A stretch of DNA of 64,000 nt from Claveliimonas bilis (GCF_020892095.1 NZ_AP024845.1:2666001-2730000), one strand, 5' to 3'; positions 42,630 through 52,047 are shown, counted from the first letter of the stretch. The notes: generated from the sequence alone by a model not told the origin. A program made the numbers and translations.

Positions 42630-43772
42630 ATGAAGAAAATAGGCATTCTTGGCTCTACTGGTTCCATTGGAACTCAGACCCTGGAAGTGGTAAGGGAAAA
42701 TAAGGATATTGAAGTGACTGCTCTGGCAGCCGGAAGCAATATCCGGCTTCTGGAAGAACAGATCCGTGAGTTTGCACCCCGTATTGCCGCTGTATGGGAT
42801 GAAAAGAAGGCGAAAGAGCTGAAAGAGAGAGTAAAAGACCTGCCGGTTAAGATTGTTTCCGGTATGGATGGGCTGATCCAGGTATCAGCATTTGAGGAAA
42901 TGGAGATACTGGTAACAGCAATTGTCGGAATGATCGGCATACGTCCTACAATGGAAGCTATAAAGGCGGGAAAAGATATTGCTCTTGCAAATAAAGAAAC
43001 TTTAGTGACAGCAGGTCATCTTATTATGCCTCTTGCAAAAGAAAACGGAGTTTCTATTCTACCGGTGGACAGTGAACACAGCGCTATTTTCCAGTCTCTT
43101 CAGGGAGGACAGCAAAAGGCTGTGAAAAAGATCCTTCTTACTGCATCAGGAGGACCTTTCAGAGGAAAGAAAAGAGAAGAACTTGCAGATATCCAGGTGG
43201 AGGATGCACTGAAACACCCAAATTGGGAGATGGGAAGGAAGATTACCATTGATTCCTCTACCATGGTAAACAAAGGCTTGGAAGTGATCGAGGCAAAGTG
43301 GCTTTTTGATGTGGATGTCAGTCAGATTCAGGTTGTGGTTCAGCCCCAGAGCGTCATTCACTCCATGGTGGAATATGAGGACGGAGCGGTGATTGCTCAG
43401 CTTGGCACTCCGGATATGAAGCTTCCTATACAGTATGCTCTTTACTATCCGGAGCGGAGGTATCTGCCGGGCGAACGGCTGGATTTCTGGAATCTGGGAA
43501 AACTGGACTTTGAAAAGCCGGATACCGATACATTTTACGGTCTTGCCCTTGCATACGAAGCAGGAAGAAGAGGCGGCAGCCTGCCTACGGTGTTTAATGC
43601 GGCAAATGAGCGGGCAGTGCAGCTTTTCCTGGAGCGGAAAATCGGTTATCTGGAAATCCCGAAGATTATAAAGGAATGTATGGAAAGACACAAAAATGTG
43701 GAACAGCCGTCTCTTGAAGAGATATTGGATACGGAAGAGGGGGTATATGAATATATCAACAGCAGGAAATAG
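42630..43772 (+). CDS. dxr: 1-deoxy-D-xylulose 5-phosphate reductoisomerase
   Basis: 380 residues. Second enzyme of the MEP isoprenoid pathway, making MEP with NADPH and a divalent metal. The NADPH motif GSTGSIGTQTLEV is at residues 8-20. The metal ligands lie in LPVDSEHSAIFQ, and family segments TASGGPFRGK and HPNWEMGRKITIDSSTM follow. The flexible loop and C-terminal helical domain (NAANERAVQLFL) are intact. It supplies precursors for the UppS product encoded two genes upstream. Confidence 0.96.
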   Translation: MKKIGILGSTGSIGTQTLEVVRENKDIEVTALAAGSNIRLLEEQIREFAPRIAAVWDEKKAKELKERVKDLPVKIVSGMDGLIQVSAFEEMEILVTAIVGMIGIRPTMEAIKAGKDIALANKETLVTAGHLIMPLAKENGVSILPVDSEHSAIFQSLQGGQQKAVKKILLTASGGPFRGKKREELADIQVEDALKHPNWEMGRKITIDSSTMVNKGLEVIEAKWLFDVDVSQIQVVVQPQSVIHSMVEYEDGAVIAQLGTPDMKLPIQYALYYPERRYLPGERLDFWNLGKLDFEKPDTDTFYGLALAYEAGRRGGSLPTVFNAANERAVQLFLERKIGYLEIPKIIKECMERHKNVEQPSLEEILDTEEGVYEYINSRK

Positions 43773-43785
43773 CAGGAGGTAGAAT

Positions 43786-44817
43786 TTGGGAATCATCATT
43801 GCAATTTTAATCTTCAGTTTTATCATATTTTTTCACGAGCTGGGACATTTTGTTCTGGCAAAGCTTAATGGCATTGAGGTACAGGAATTTGCGATCGGAA
43901 TGGGGCCGGCCCTTTTTGCAAAGGAGTATCATGGAACACTCTATGCGGTCAGGATCCTTCCGATCGGAGGATACTGTGCAATGGGGGAAGATGACGAGGC
44001 AACGGATTCACCTGCCAATTTCAATAATAAATCAGTGTGGGCAAGGATTTCCGTCATTGCTGCAGGTCCTGTCTTTAACTTTATCCTGGCCTTTGTCTGT
44101 GCGATAGTGCTGATCGCTTTCGTGGGATATGACGAGCCGGTGATCGGATCTCTCGACGAAGGATATCCGGCACAAGAGGCAGGTCTGCAGCCCGGAGACC
44201 GGATAGTGGAGATCAATGGAAAGAATATCCATCTTTTCCGAGAGGTGAAGACTTACAATCAGTTCCACCAGGGGGAAGAAGTGGAGATTATCTTTGAGAG
44301 GGACGGAATAGAGAGGGGAGTGATCCTGCAGCCAAAGTATAATGAAGAGATATCCTATTATCTTCTTGGAATCAACGGAGCGGGAAATACCAGGGCAACG
44401 CCTCTTAAAACATTGCAGTACAGTGCTTACGAGGTGAAATACTGGATCGACACGACTTTGTCCAGCCTGAAAATGCTTGTTACAGGGCAGATTGGAATAG
44501 ACCAGCTCTCCGGGCCGGTAGGAATTGTGGATGTGGTAGATTCCACCTATAAGGAGACAAGAGATTATGGAGCGCTGACAGTGACCGTGAACATGCTGAA
44601 CATTGCGATTCTGATATCAGCCAACCTGGGGGTAATGAATCTGCTTCCTCTTCCGGCACTTGATGGAGGGCGACTCGTGTTTCTCGCCATTGAGGCTGTG
44701 CGGAGGAAGAGGATTTCGCCGGAAAAAGAGGGGTATGTACACTTTGCCGGTATTGTTGTTTTGATGGTGCTGATGGTTGTTGTCCTGTTCAATGACATTC
44801 AGAGGGTATTTTTCTAG
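43786..44817 (+). CDS. rseP: RIP metalloprotease RseP (site-2 protease)
   Basis: 343 residues with a TTG start at 43786, supported by AGGAGG at 43774-43779 six bases before it; no ATG or GTG fits the hydrophobic N-terminus. The zinc motif is FFHELGHFVLAK in the first membrane segment. A single PDZ domain follows (about 120-190, SLDEGYPAQEAGLQPGDRIVEING). The third metal ligand region is NLGVMNLLPLPALDGGRL. It cleaves anti-sigma factors or other substrates within the membrane. The terminator at 44801 overlaps its last codons. ispG, often next, is not here. Confidence 0.95.
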   Translation: MGIIIAILIFSFIIFFHELGHFVLAKLNGIEVQEFAIGMGPALFAKEYHGTLYAVRILPIGGYCAMGEDDEATDSPANFNNKSVWARISVIAAGPVFNFILAFVCAIVLIAFVGYDEPVIGSLDEGYPAQEAGLQPGDRIVEINGKNIHLFREVKTYNQFHQGEEVEIIFERDGIERGVILQPKYNEEISYYLLGINGAGNTRATPLKTLQYSAYEVKYWIDTTLSSLKMLVTGQIGIDQLSGPVGIVDVVDSTYKETRDYGALTVTVNMLNIAILISANLGVMNLLPLPALDGGRLVFLAIEAVRRKRISPEKEGYVHFAGIVVLMVLMVVVLFNDIQRVFF

Positions 44818-44835
44818 AGAATACCCTCTTTTTTT
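44801..44835 (+). terminator. Rho-independent terminator overlapping the rseP stop
   Basis: AGAGGGTATT (inside the coding end) pairs with AATACCCTCT, followed by T residues. The rseP stop codon lies in the loop. Confidence 0.8.
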
Positions 44836-44868
44836 CTGCAGGAGAAATAGATTCGGAGGAATGAGAAA

Positions 44869-46455
44869 ATGGAAGAAAATAAAAATATTTCCGCCACAAT
44901 CCGTCGTGCAGAACGATTTCAGGTTATTCTGATCGGCGAGGGGATAATCGTCGGGGGGATTGGCGGACTTGTAGTGATCTTATATCGAATGATCCTTGGA
45001 TGCGCCGGGGACTGGCTAAATAGGATTTTAAGCTTCATAACCGGACATCCGCTGTTGATTGCCGGCTGGTTCATGGTTTTGGTTTTAATGGCGCTGCTGA
45101 CAGCAGCACTTGTCTCATATGAACCGTTGATTTCAGGAAGCGGCATCCCGCAGTTGGAAGGGGAGATTGCCGGGAAGATCGATCAGGCCTGGTGGCGGGT
45201 GCTTCCGGCAAAATTTGCAGGAGGATTTCTCTGCATTTTCGGCGGTCTGGCTCTTGGACGGGAAGGTCCATCCATTCAGCTGGGGGCCATGGCGGGAAAA
45301 GTTGTGTCACGCCTTCTTGACCGGGGAAAGACGGAGGAAAAATTTCTGCTCACCTGCGGCGCCAGTGCAGGTTTGGCCGCTGCCTTTCATGCGCCTCTTG
45401 CCGGAGTTATGTTCTCTTTGGAGGAAGTTCATAAGAATTTCTCTGTGTCTGTGCTGATTTCTGTCATGTCGGCTTCTCTTACAGCAGATTTTCTTGCCAC
45501 AACAATTCTGGGGAGAGAATCTGTATTTTCTTTTGAACTTCTGAAAGTTCTGCCTACAGAGTATTATGGAATGATCCTTGCCCTTGGCGTCCTGCTTGGC
45601 GTTCTTGGTGCGTTTTATAACTGGTTTACCCTGAAGATCCAGGCATTGTACAGCTGCATGACAAGGATGGGAAACACAGGAAAAATCCTGATCCCCTTTT
45701 TGTGTGCGGGAGTCATTGGGCTTTTTGCTCCTGAAATGCTGGGAACAGGGCATATGCTTATTGAAGAGTTGACAGCAGGAGAGATGGCCCTTGGAACCAT
45801 GGTATTTTTTCTGGTGGGAAGATTTCTGTTCTCCGCCGTCAGTTTTGGCTCCGGTGCGCCGGGAGGAATCTTTTTTCCTATGCTGATCATCGGTGCGTTT
45901 ATCGGAGGTATTTTTGCGGAGGCAGGTCATGTCTTTTTCGGATTGGAGGAAATTTACCTGAATAACTTCGTTCTTCTTGCCATGGCCGGCTATTTTACGG
46001 CAATTGTCCGTGCGCCTCTGACCGGTATTATACTTATTTTTGAAATGACAGGTTCTGTCAATCAGATGCTCTCCCTGGCGCTTGTGTCTATCATGGCTTA
46101 TATTGTAGCGACTTTAATGCGCTCAGAGCCGATTTATGAAAGCCTTCTTAGAAATCTTCTGAAAAAGAGAGGAGAAAAAGTACTTGAGAGGAGAGGAGAA
46201 AAAGTACTGACAGAATGTACGGTTATGCTTGGCTCCTGTGCGGCAGGAAGGAGAATCCGGGAAGTGGAATGGCCGGAGCGGTGCCTGCTTGTGTCCGTGC
46301 GAAGGGGAGAAGAGGAAATTATCCCAAGGGGAAGCACAAAAATACAAACAGGGGACTGTCTTGCCTTTTTGACCGATGAAGCAGACAGTCCTGCAGTAAT
46401 CGGAGAAATCCGGAAAATATGCAGTGAAAATCTGACAGATTTTCATGTGAATTAA
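44869..46455 (+). CDS. ClC-type H+/Cl- antiporter with C-terminal RCK/TrkA_C domain
   Basis: 528 residues. Chloride-path motifs are GSGIPQLEGE, GREGPSIQLGA (contains the gating glutamate) and GAPGGIFFPML. The internal proton glutamate is kept in MFSLEEVHKNF, which argues for an exchanger rather than a channel. A cytosolic TrkA_C-like domain fills about 440-528. Between the two, a 24-bp sequence is exactly or nearly duplicated in tandem (46167-46190 and 46191-46214), giving RGEKVLER followed by RGEKVLTE. It probably helps acid resistance or volume control. It has its own ribosome site (TTCGGAGGAATGAGAAA) after the rseP terminator. Confidence 0.93.
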   Translation: MEENKNISATIRRAERFQVILIGEGIIVGGIGGLVVILYRMILGCAGDWLNRILSFITGHPLLIAGWFMVLVLMALLTAALVSYEPLISGSGIPQLEGEIAGKIDQAWWRVLPAKFAGGFLCIFGGLALGREGPSIQLGAMAGKVVSRLLDRGKTEEKFLLTCGASAGLAAAFHAPLAGVMFSLEEVHKNFSVSVLISVMSASLTADFLATTILGRESVFSFELLKVLPTEYYGMILALGVLLGVLGAFYNWFTLKIQALYSCMTRMGNTGKILIPFLCAGVIGLFAPEMLGTGHMLIEELTAGEMALGTMVFFLVGRFLFSAVSFGSGAPGGIFFPMLIIGAFIGGIFAEAGHVFFGLEEIYLNNFVLLAMAGYFTAIVRAPLTGIILIFEMTGSVNQMLSLALVSIMAYIVATLMRSEPIYESLLRNLLKKRGEKVLERRGEKVLTECTVMLGSCAAGRRIREVEWPERCLLVSVRRGEEEIIPRGSTKIQTGDCLAFLTDEADSPAVIGEIRKICSENLTDFHVN

Positions 46456-46502
46456 AAAGGAGAACAGGGGAATGATTACTTTACTCCCCTGTTTTCCTTT
46501 TT
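46454..46502. terminator. Bidirectional terminator, ClC gene and flippase gene
   Basis: AAAAGGAGAACAGGGG pairs with CCCCTGTTTTCCTTTT (one G-U pair). It overlaps the last codons of the minus-strand flippase gene. Confidence 0.8.
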
Positions 46503-47840
46503 GCATATTGACGCTATGTAAAGTCCGAGATACATAAGACACAACAAAAAGACAGTTCCCTGGCTGATAAGAAGTCCCCACAAGTATCCGCGGATTCCCG
46601 AAAGAGGAATCATGAAAAAGACGCTGGCAATCCTAAGAAGCAGTCCGGCTGTATTAAGCAGAAAAGAAATGTTGGCCTTTCCCAGTCCGTTGATGACGCT
46701 AAGAAGAGTGCTGTTTGTATAGAGGAAGGGACATATCCAGGCCAGAGTTATGATAAACTGTCCGGCCATTTGACTGTGAAAAAGAAGTTCGCCTGCCAGC
46801 TGTCCAAAAAGGAGAAAGGCAAAGCAACAGGCAAGCCCCAGGGCAAAACAGCAGAAGAAGACTTTCCGGATCACTTCCCGAAGCTTTTTTATGCTTCCGC
46901 CAGCCTGGATTTCAGCAACTGCGGGAAGGAGCATGGTGGAGATGGAATTGGTGATGGCTGATGGAAAGAGGATGCAGGGAAGAGCCATACCGGTCAGAAC
47001 CCCATAGATACTTAAGGAGTCACTGACAGAAAATCCGAAGATCTGGAGCTTTGCAGGGATGGAAACGGCTTCTGTGCTTTGGAGGATATTTAAAAGTACA
47101 CGGTTGCCGGTCAGAGGAAGAGAAGTCTGAAGGATGCCCCTCATTCCATTTCTCCAGCTGCCCGGCTTTTGAGGAAGAACTGCAGAAGCAGGAAGAAGCG
47201 TCTGCCTTTTTTCTTTACGAAAAGCGTGGAGAGAAAAAAGGGAGGAAAATATTTCCCCCATTACCAGTCCGACAGCAGCAAGAGAGATGCCGGCTGACAA
47301 AGAGCGCTCCATAAAATAACGGTAAAGAAAGAAGACAGAGCACACCCTGGCAATCTGTTCAACCAGCTGTGAAATGGCTGGTATCCTTGTCTTTTTTAAT
47401 CCGATATAGTACCCGCATATGCAGCTGTGGACAGCGGCAAAGGGCATGGCGTAGGAGATGATAATAAGCAAAGGGGCACACCTCGGTTCTCCTAAAAAGA
47501 AGGAAGCGATAAAATCTGCTTCCTTTTGCATAAGAAGCATCATGATACAAGAGGGGAGGAAAGATAAAAAAAGGCCACAGTATAAAAATATAACCGCCCT
47601 TTTTTTATCTCCCAGAGAAGAACTTGCAGCCACGTTCCTTGCAACGGCAGTTTCAATACCGGCACAGCACAGGGAAAAGCAGAGCGCATAAACCGGAAAG
47701 ATCAGCTGATAGAGCCCCACGCTTTCCTCTCCGAAAGACTGACTTAAAAAGATCCGGTAAAAAAAGCCGATAAACCGGGTAGCAAAACCGGTTAATGTAA
47801 GAATAAATGCGCCTTTGATAATGGCGTGTTTCTGATCCAT
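46476..47840 (-). CDS. SpoVB/MurJ-like polysaccharide flippase
   Basis: 454 residues, about 14 membrane segments. It opens with IIKGAFILTLTGFATRFIGF, typical of the MVF superfamily branch that includes SpoVB and other putative lipid-linked oligosaccharide flippases. A FYRIFLSQSFGEESVGLYQLIFPVYAL stretch (seen in parts) is typical of SpoVB. It would move peptidoglycan or glycan precursors across the membrane, possibly for spore cortex. Cysteine-rich for a membrane protein, which is common in anaerobes. It diverges from the Rrf2 gene, sharing a 126-base control region. Confidence 0.85.
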   Translation of the reverse strand: MDQKHAIIKGAFILTLTGFATRFIGFFYRIFLSQSFGEESVGLYQLIFPVYALCFSLCCAGIETAVARNVAASSSLGDKKRAVIFLYCGLFLSFLPSCIMMLLMQKEADFIASFFLGEPRCAPLLIIISYAMPFAAVHSCICGYYIGLKKTRIPAISQLVEQIARVCSVFFLYRYFMERSLSAGISLAAVGLVMGEIFSSLFSLHAFRKEKRQTLLPASAVLPQKPGSWRNGMRGILQTSLPLTGNRVLLNILQSTEAVSIPAKLQIFGFSVSDSLSIYGVLTGMALPCILFPSAITNSISTMLLPAVAEIQAGGSIKKLREVIRKVFFCCFALGLACCFAFLLFGQLAGELLFHSQMAGQFIITLAWICPFLYTNSTLLSVINGLGKANISFLLNTAGLLLRIASVFFMIPLSGIRGYLWGLLISQGTVFLLCLMYLGLYIASICKKENRGVK

Positions 47841-47886
47841 AGAAAACTCCCAGGTAGCCTTGTTACAGCATATTCCGATTTTCTCC

Positions 47887-47915
47887 TTGACAGAACACCC
47901 GGCGGGTGATATTCT
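47887..47915 (+). promoter_or_regulatory. Promoter of the Rrf2-nifS-nifU-mnmA operon
   Basis: TTGACA (47887-47892), a 17-base spacer and TATTCT (47910-47915). Confidence 0.7.
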
Positions 47916-47928
47916 ACTGATAGAAATT

Positions 47929-47945
47929 CCGAGTAAAATACTAGG
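47929..47945. promoter_or_regulatory. Rrf2/IscR-type operator dyad
   Basis: CCGAGTAAAATACTAGG: CC-N-AGTA-AAA-TACT-N-GG is symmetric at every position except the central triplet and the N pair. It lies just downstream of the -10, between transcription start and the Rrf2 ATG, a natural site for autorepression. Confidence 0.65.
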
Positions 47946-47966
47946 GATTGGGAAGAAGGTGGAAAA

Positions 47967-48428
47967 ATGAAGCTTTCAACAAAAGGAAGATACGGGCTTC
48001 GCGCTCTTATTGATCTGGCAAGATACAGCGAGGAAGAGCCTGTTTCCATAAGCAGTATTGCGGCGCGCCAGGATATTTCGGAAGGATATCTGGAACAGCT
48101 GATGGCGCTCATGAAAAGAGCCGGTCTTGTAAAGAGTATTCGGGGAGCGGCAGGAGGATATGTGCTGGCAAAGTCTGCGAAAGAGATTTCTGTAGGAGAT
48201 GTGCTTCGTGCTCTGGAGGGAAAGCTGGAACCGGCTGAATGCGCTGCTTTCCATCCTGAAAAGGGGTGCAAGGCTTCTGCCAACTGTGTAACGAAATATG
48301 TCTGGCAAAAGATCAATGACAGTATCAATCAGACTGTAGATGAAATCCATCTGAATGAACTGGTGGAGGAGAGCAAAGTTCTTGGCGAGAATGAGGAGAA
48401 TACAGAGAAAGCATGCAGCAGAAAATAG
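47967..48428 (+). CDS. Rrf2-family Fe-S cluster-type regulator (IscR-like)
   Basis: 153 residues. The N-terminal winged helix opens MKLSTKGRYGLRALIDLARY and contains ISEGYLEQLMALMKRAGLVKS and the wing IRGAAGGYVLAK. Three cysteines, in AECAAFHPEKGCKASANC (about residues 90-107), match the IscR-type cluster ligands. It senses Fe-S status and controls the operon with nifS, nifU and mnmA that follows. A dyad directly upstream is the likely autoregulatory site. Confidence 0.94.
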   Translation: MKLSTKGRYGLRALIDLARYSEEEPVSISSIAARQDISEGYLEQLMALMKRAGLVKSIRGAAGGYVLAKSAKEISVGDVLRALEGKLEPAECAAFHPEKGCKASANCVTKYVWQKINDSINQTVDEIHLNELVEESKVLGENEENTEKACSRK

Positions 48429-48458
48429 ATAGAAAATGACTGCAGATAGGAGGAGAAA

Positions 48459-49640
48459 ATGGAAAAACTGATTTATTTAGATAATGCAGCAACAACAAAA
48501 ACAGCGCTGGAAGTAGTGGAGACTATGCTTCCTTATTTTACGGAGAATTATGGAAATCCGTCCAGTGTATACAGTTTTGCTTCCAAAAACAAGGATGAAG
48601 TGACAAGGCAAAGAGAGATCATCGCTGAAGCGCTGGGAGCGAAGAGCAATGAGATTTACTTTACAGCCGGTGGTTCGGAATCCGACAACTGGGCCCTGAA
48701 AGCAACGGCGGAAGCATATGGAGAAAAAGGAAAACACATTATTACTACAAAAATAGAGCATCATGCTATTCTCCATACGGCAGAGTATCTGGAAAGAAAA
48801 GGATTTGAAGTGACTTATCTGGATGTGGATGAAAATGGAACCGTGCATCCGGAAGAAGTTGAGAAGGCTATCCGCCCGGATACCATCCTTATTTCTGTTA
48901 TGTTTGCAAATAATGAGATCGGAACGATTGAACCTATTAAGGAAATCGGGAAGATTGCCAGTGAACACGGCATTTTATTCCATACAGACGCTGTGCAGGC
49001 TTTCGGACAGGTTCCCATCAATGTAGATGAGTGCCACATTGATATGTTAAGTGCCAGCGGCCATAAGCTGAACGGCCCGAAAGGAATCGGTTTTCTCTAT
49101 ATCCGGAAGGGAGTAAAAATCCGTTCTTTCATCCACGGAGGAGGACAGGAGAGAAAACGCCGCGCCGGAACAGAAAATGTACCAGGCATCATCGGACTTG
49201 GAAAAGCAGTGGAAAGAGCAGTGAACACGATGGATGTAAGAGCGCGGAAGGAAACAGAACTTCGTGATTATCTGATCGGCCGTGTTTTGGATGAAATTCC
49301 GTATACAAAGCTGAACGGGGAGAGGACAAAGCGTCTGCCTAACAATGCCAACTTCAGCTTCCGGTTTATTGAAGGGGAATCCCTTTTGATCATGCTGGAT
49401 ATGAAAGGGATCTGTGCATCCAGCGGTTCTGCCTGCACATCCGGCTCACTGGATCCGTCTCATGTGCTTCTGGCGATCGGCCTGCCCCATGAGATCGCTC
49501 ACGGATCACTTCGACTGACCTTAAGTGATGAAACGACAAAGGAAGATATTGACTATGTAGTAGATACTTTAAAGGAGATAGTATCTAAATTGAGAGATAT
49601 GTCTCCTCTGTACGAAGATTTTGTAAAGAAAAACAAATAA
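48459..49640 (+). CDS. nifS: Cysteine desulfurase (NifS/IscS)
   Basis: 393 residues, PLP-dependent. It takes sulfur from cysteine as an enzyme persulfide for Fe-S clusters and tRNA thiolation. It opens IYLDNAATTKTALEVVE. The PLP lysine is in SASGHKLNGPKG, and the persulfide cysteine is in CASSGSACTSGSLDPSHVL. It is 18 bases before nifU and 30 after the Rrf2 gene. The context with both nifU and mnmA means it can serve both acceptors. Confidence 0.97.
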   Translation: MEKLIYLDNAATTKTALEVVETMLPYFTENYGNPSSVYSFASKNKDEVTRQREIIAEALGAKSNEIYFTAGGSESDNWALKATAEAYGEKGKHIITTKIEHHAILHTAEYLERKGFEVTYLDVDENGTVHPEEVEKAIRPDTILISVMFANNEIGTIEPIKEIGKIASEHGILFHTDAVQAFGQVPINVDECHIDMLSASGHKLNGPKGIGFLYIRKGVKIRSFIHGGGQERKRRAGTENVPGIIGLGKAVERAVNTMDVRARKETELRDYLIGRVLDEIPYTKLNGERTKRLPNNANFSFRFIEGESLLIMLDMKGICASSGSACTSGSLDPSHVLLAIGLPHEIAHGSLRLTLSDETTKEDIDYVVDTLKEIVSKLRDMSPLYEDFVKKNK

Positions 49641-49658
49641 GAGCAGGAGGAATGGACT

Positions 49659-50102
49659 ATGTATACAGAAAAGGTAATGGATCATTTTCAGCATCCAAGA
49701 AATATGGGAGAAATTGAGAACGCCAGCGGCGTTGGAACAGTAGGAAACGCAAAGTGCGGAGATATCATGAGAATCTACCTGGATATTGATGAGAACCAGA
49801 TCATCCGGGATGTCAAATTTAAGACATTCGGCTGCGGAGCGGCAGTTGCCACAAGCAGTATGGCTACAGAGCTGGTGAAAGGAAAGAACATCCAGGAGGC
49901 CATGGAAGTAACGAATAAAGCGGTGATGGAAGCTCTGGACGGGCTTCCGCCGGTGAAGGTACACTGTTCTCTTCTGGCAGAGGAAGCCATTCATGCAGCG
50001 CTTTGGGATTACGCGGAAAAGAACGGTATTAAAATAGAAGGACTGGAAAAGCCGAAATCCGATATCCACGAAGGAGAGGAAGAGGAAGAAGAGGAATACT
50101 AG
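49659..50102 (+). CDS. nifU: Fe-S cluster scaffold NifU/IscU-like
   Basis: 147 residues. The three cluster-binding cysteines are in GNAKCGDIMRIYL, FGCGAAVATSSMATEL and VHCSLLAEEAIHAA. The aspartate after the first cysteine, in CGD, is the usual labile-cluster residue. Only the scaffold domain is present (no C-terminal Nfu). The C-terminus is a run of acidic residues. Directly downstream of nifS in the operon. Confidence 0.95.
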   Translation: MYTEKVMDHFQHPRNMGEIENASGVGTVGNAKCGDIMRIYLDIDENQIIRDVKFKTFGCGAAVATSSMATELVKGKNIQEAMEVTNKAVMEALDGLPPVKVHCSLLAEEAIHAALWDYAEKNGIKIEGLEKPKSDIHEGEEEEEEEY

Positions 50103-50120
50103 GCCGGGGAAAGAGCGAAA

Positions 50121-51206
50121 ATGGAGAAGAAGAGGGTTGTAGTAGGCATGTCGGGAGGAGTGGATTCCTCCGTGGCTGCCTGGCTTTTAAAAGAACAGGG
50201 ATATGACGTGATCGGAGTCACCATGCAGATCTGGCAGGATGAAGAGGAGAAACTTCAGGAGGAGAACGGCGGCTGCTGCGGTCTTACGGCGGTGGATGAT
50301 GCAAGGAGGGTAGCGGCCAGCCTTGACATTCCTTATTATGTCATGAATTTTAAAAGAGAATTTAAAGAGAATGTGATCGACTATTTTGTAGATGAATATA
50401 TTGGCGGCAGGACTCCGAATCCCTGTATCGCCTGCAATCGTTTTGTGAAATGGGAGTCTCTTCTGAAAAGAAGCATGGATATTGGAGCAGACTATATTGC
50501 CACAGGGCATTATGCCAGAGTCGAGCAGCTTCCCAACGGCCGCTATGCAGTGCGTACTTCCGCTACCGGAAGAAAGGATCAGACATACGCGCTCTATAAT
50601 CTGACGCAGGAGCAGCTTAAGAGGACGCTGATGCCGGTGGGCGGATATACAAAGGAAGAAATTCGGGAAATGGCCGCAAAAATGAACCTGCCCGTGGCGC
50701 ATAAGCCGGACAGCCAGGACATTTGTTTTGTGCCGGATGGAGATTATGCTTCCTTTATTGAGAAAACGGCAGACCAGACATTCCCGCAGGGAAATTTTGT
50801 TTTGACAGACGGAACAATTGTGGGGCGTCATAACGGGATCATTCATTATACAGTAGGGCAAAGGAAAGGACTGGGAGTAGCTATGGGCTATCCGGTCTTT
50901 GTGCTGGCTATCCGCCCGGAAACCAATGAAGTGGTGCTGGGAAAGGCAGAAGAGTCGCTTTCCAGATACGTAAGGGCTGACCGGATCAATTTTATGTCAG
51001 TGGAAGATTTAAAGGAGCCAAAAAAAGTCTGGGCAAAAATACGCTACAATCATAAAGGGGCCTGGTGTACTGTAGAAAGGACAGGGGAAGATGAGATCCT
51101 TTGTACTTTTGATGAGCCTCTTCGCGCCGCGGCACCCGGACAGGCGGTAGTGCTCTATGACGGAGAATATGTCCTGGGAGGCGGGACGATCATAAACAAT
51201 CAATAA
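50121..51206 (+). CDS. mnmA: tRNA 2-thiouridylase MnmA
   Basis: 361 residues. It thiolates uridine 34 of tRNAs for Lys, Glu and Gln using ATP and persulfide sulfur. The PP-loop is VVGMSGGVDSSVAAWLL. The catalytic cysteines are in NPCIACNRFVKW and DSQDICFVPDGDY. The C-terminal beta-barrel is normal. It follows nifU by 18 bases, consistent with direct sulfur transfer from NifS. It is the last gene of the Rrf2 operon proper. Confidence 0.97.
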   Translation: MEKKRVVVGMSGGVDSSVAAWLLKEQGYDVIGVTMQIWQDEEEKLQEENGGCCGLTAVDDARRVAASLDIPYYVMNFKREFKENVIDYFVDEYIGGRTPNPCIACNRFVKWESLLKRSMDIGADYIATGHYARVEQLPNGRYAVRTSATGRKDQTYALYNLTQEQLKRTLMPVGGYTKEEIREMAAKMNLPVAHKPDSQDICFVPDGDYASFIEKTADQTFPQGNFVLTDGTIVGRHNGIIHYTVGQRKGLGVAMGYPVFVLAIRPETNEVVLGKAEESLSRYVRADRINFMSVEDLKEPKKVWAKIRYNHKGAWCTVERTGEDEILCTFDEPLRAAAPGQAVVLYDGEYVLGGGTIINNQ

Positions 51207-51228
51207 ATCAGTAAGGATGTGAAAGAAA

Positions 51229-52032
51229 ATGAGGGCGGATGTACACATGCATACTTCCTTTTCCCATGATTCTAAGAGCGCTCCGGAAGAGATGATACAA
51301 AAATCCATCGAAAAGGGGCTGGAGGTGATCTGCTTTACAGATCACTATGACAAGGACTATCTCGGATGGGGAGAGGAAAGCGTTTTCGATGTAGAAAAAT
51401 ATTTTAAAGTACTGGAACCTCTTAGGGAAAAATACAGAGACAGGCTGGATATACGGATTGGGGTAGAACTTGGAATGCAGCCCCATCTGGGCGGATTTTT
51501 TACAGAGTTGACAAAGCGGTACCCGTTTGACTTTGTGATAGGCTCCCTGCATGTGATTGACGGGGAAGATCCGGCTCTTGGCACGCTTTTTAACGGAAAA
51601 AGTGATGAAGAAGTATACCGGAGAGCTTTTGTGGAGATGCTGGAAGATATACGCAGCACCCCGGATTTCGATGTGCTTGGACATATTGATTATGTGGTGA
51701 GATACGGAAACGGCAAAGCAGAAGGATATTCTTATCAAAAATACGCAGATGAGATCGATGAAATCCTGAAAGCGGTTATAGAGCGGGGGAAAGGAATAGA
51801 ATTGAACATGGCGGGACTGAAATACGGGCTGCCTTTTGCCCATCCCCACCCGGATATTCTGAAGCGTTACCGGGAACTTGGCGGAGAAATCATCACAGTA
51901 GGGGCAGACGGACACTGCCCGGAACATATAGCCTATGATTTCCATAAGGCAGACGATATCCTGAAATCCTGCGGATTCCGGTATTACACGGAATTTAAGG
52001 AAAGAAAGCCTGTTTTCAAAGTACTTACATAA
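51229..52032 (+). CDS. PHP-domain phosphatase, histidinol-phosphatase (HisJ) family
   Basis: 267 residues. The PHP metal motif MHTSFSHDS is at the N-terminus, with further ligands in CFTDHYDKDY, IGVELGMQPH, GSLHVIDG, VLGHIDYVVRYG and VGADGHCPEH. It most likely hydrolyses histidinol phosphate, but family members act on other phosphates and the gene is not beside other his genes. It starts 22 bases after mnmA with AAGGATGTGAAAGAAA, so read-through from the Fe-S operon is likely. Confidence 0.85.
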   Translation: MRADVHMHTSFSHDSKSAPEEMIQKSIEKGLEVICFTDHYDKDYLGWGEESVFDVEKYFKVLEPLREKYRDRLDIRIGVELGMQPHLGGFFTELTKRYPFDFVIGSLHVIDGEDPALGTLFNGKSDEEVYRRAFVEMLEDIRSTPDFDVLGHIDYVVRYGNGKAEGYSYQKYADEIDEILKAVIERGKGIELNMAGLKYGLPFAHPHPDILKRYRELGGEIITVGADGHCPEHIAYDFHKADDILKSCGFRYYTEFKERKPVFKVLT

Positions 52033-52047
52033 AATTGGAAAAGGCTC

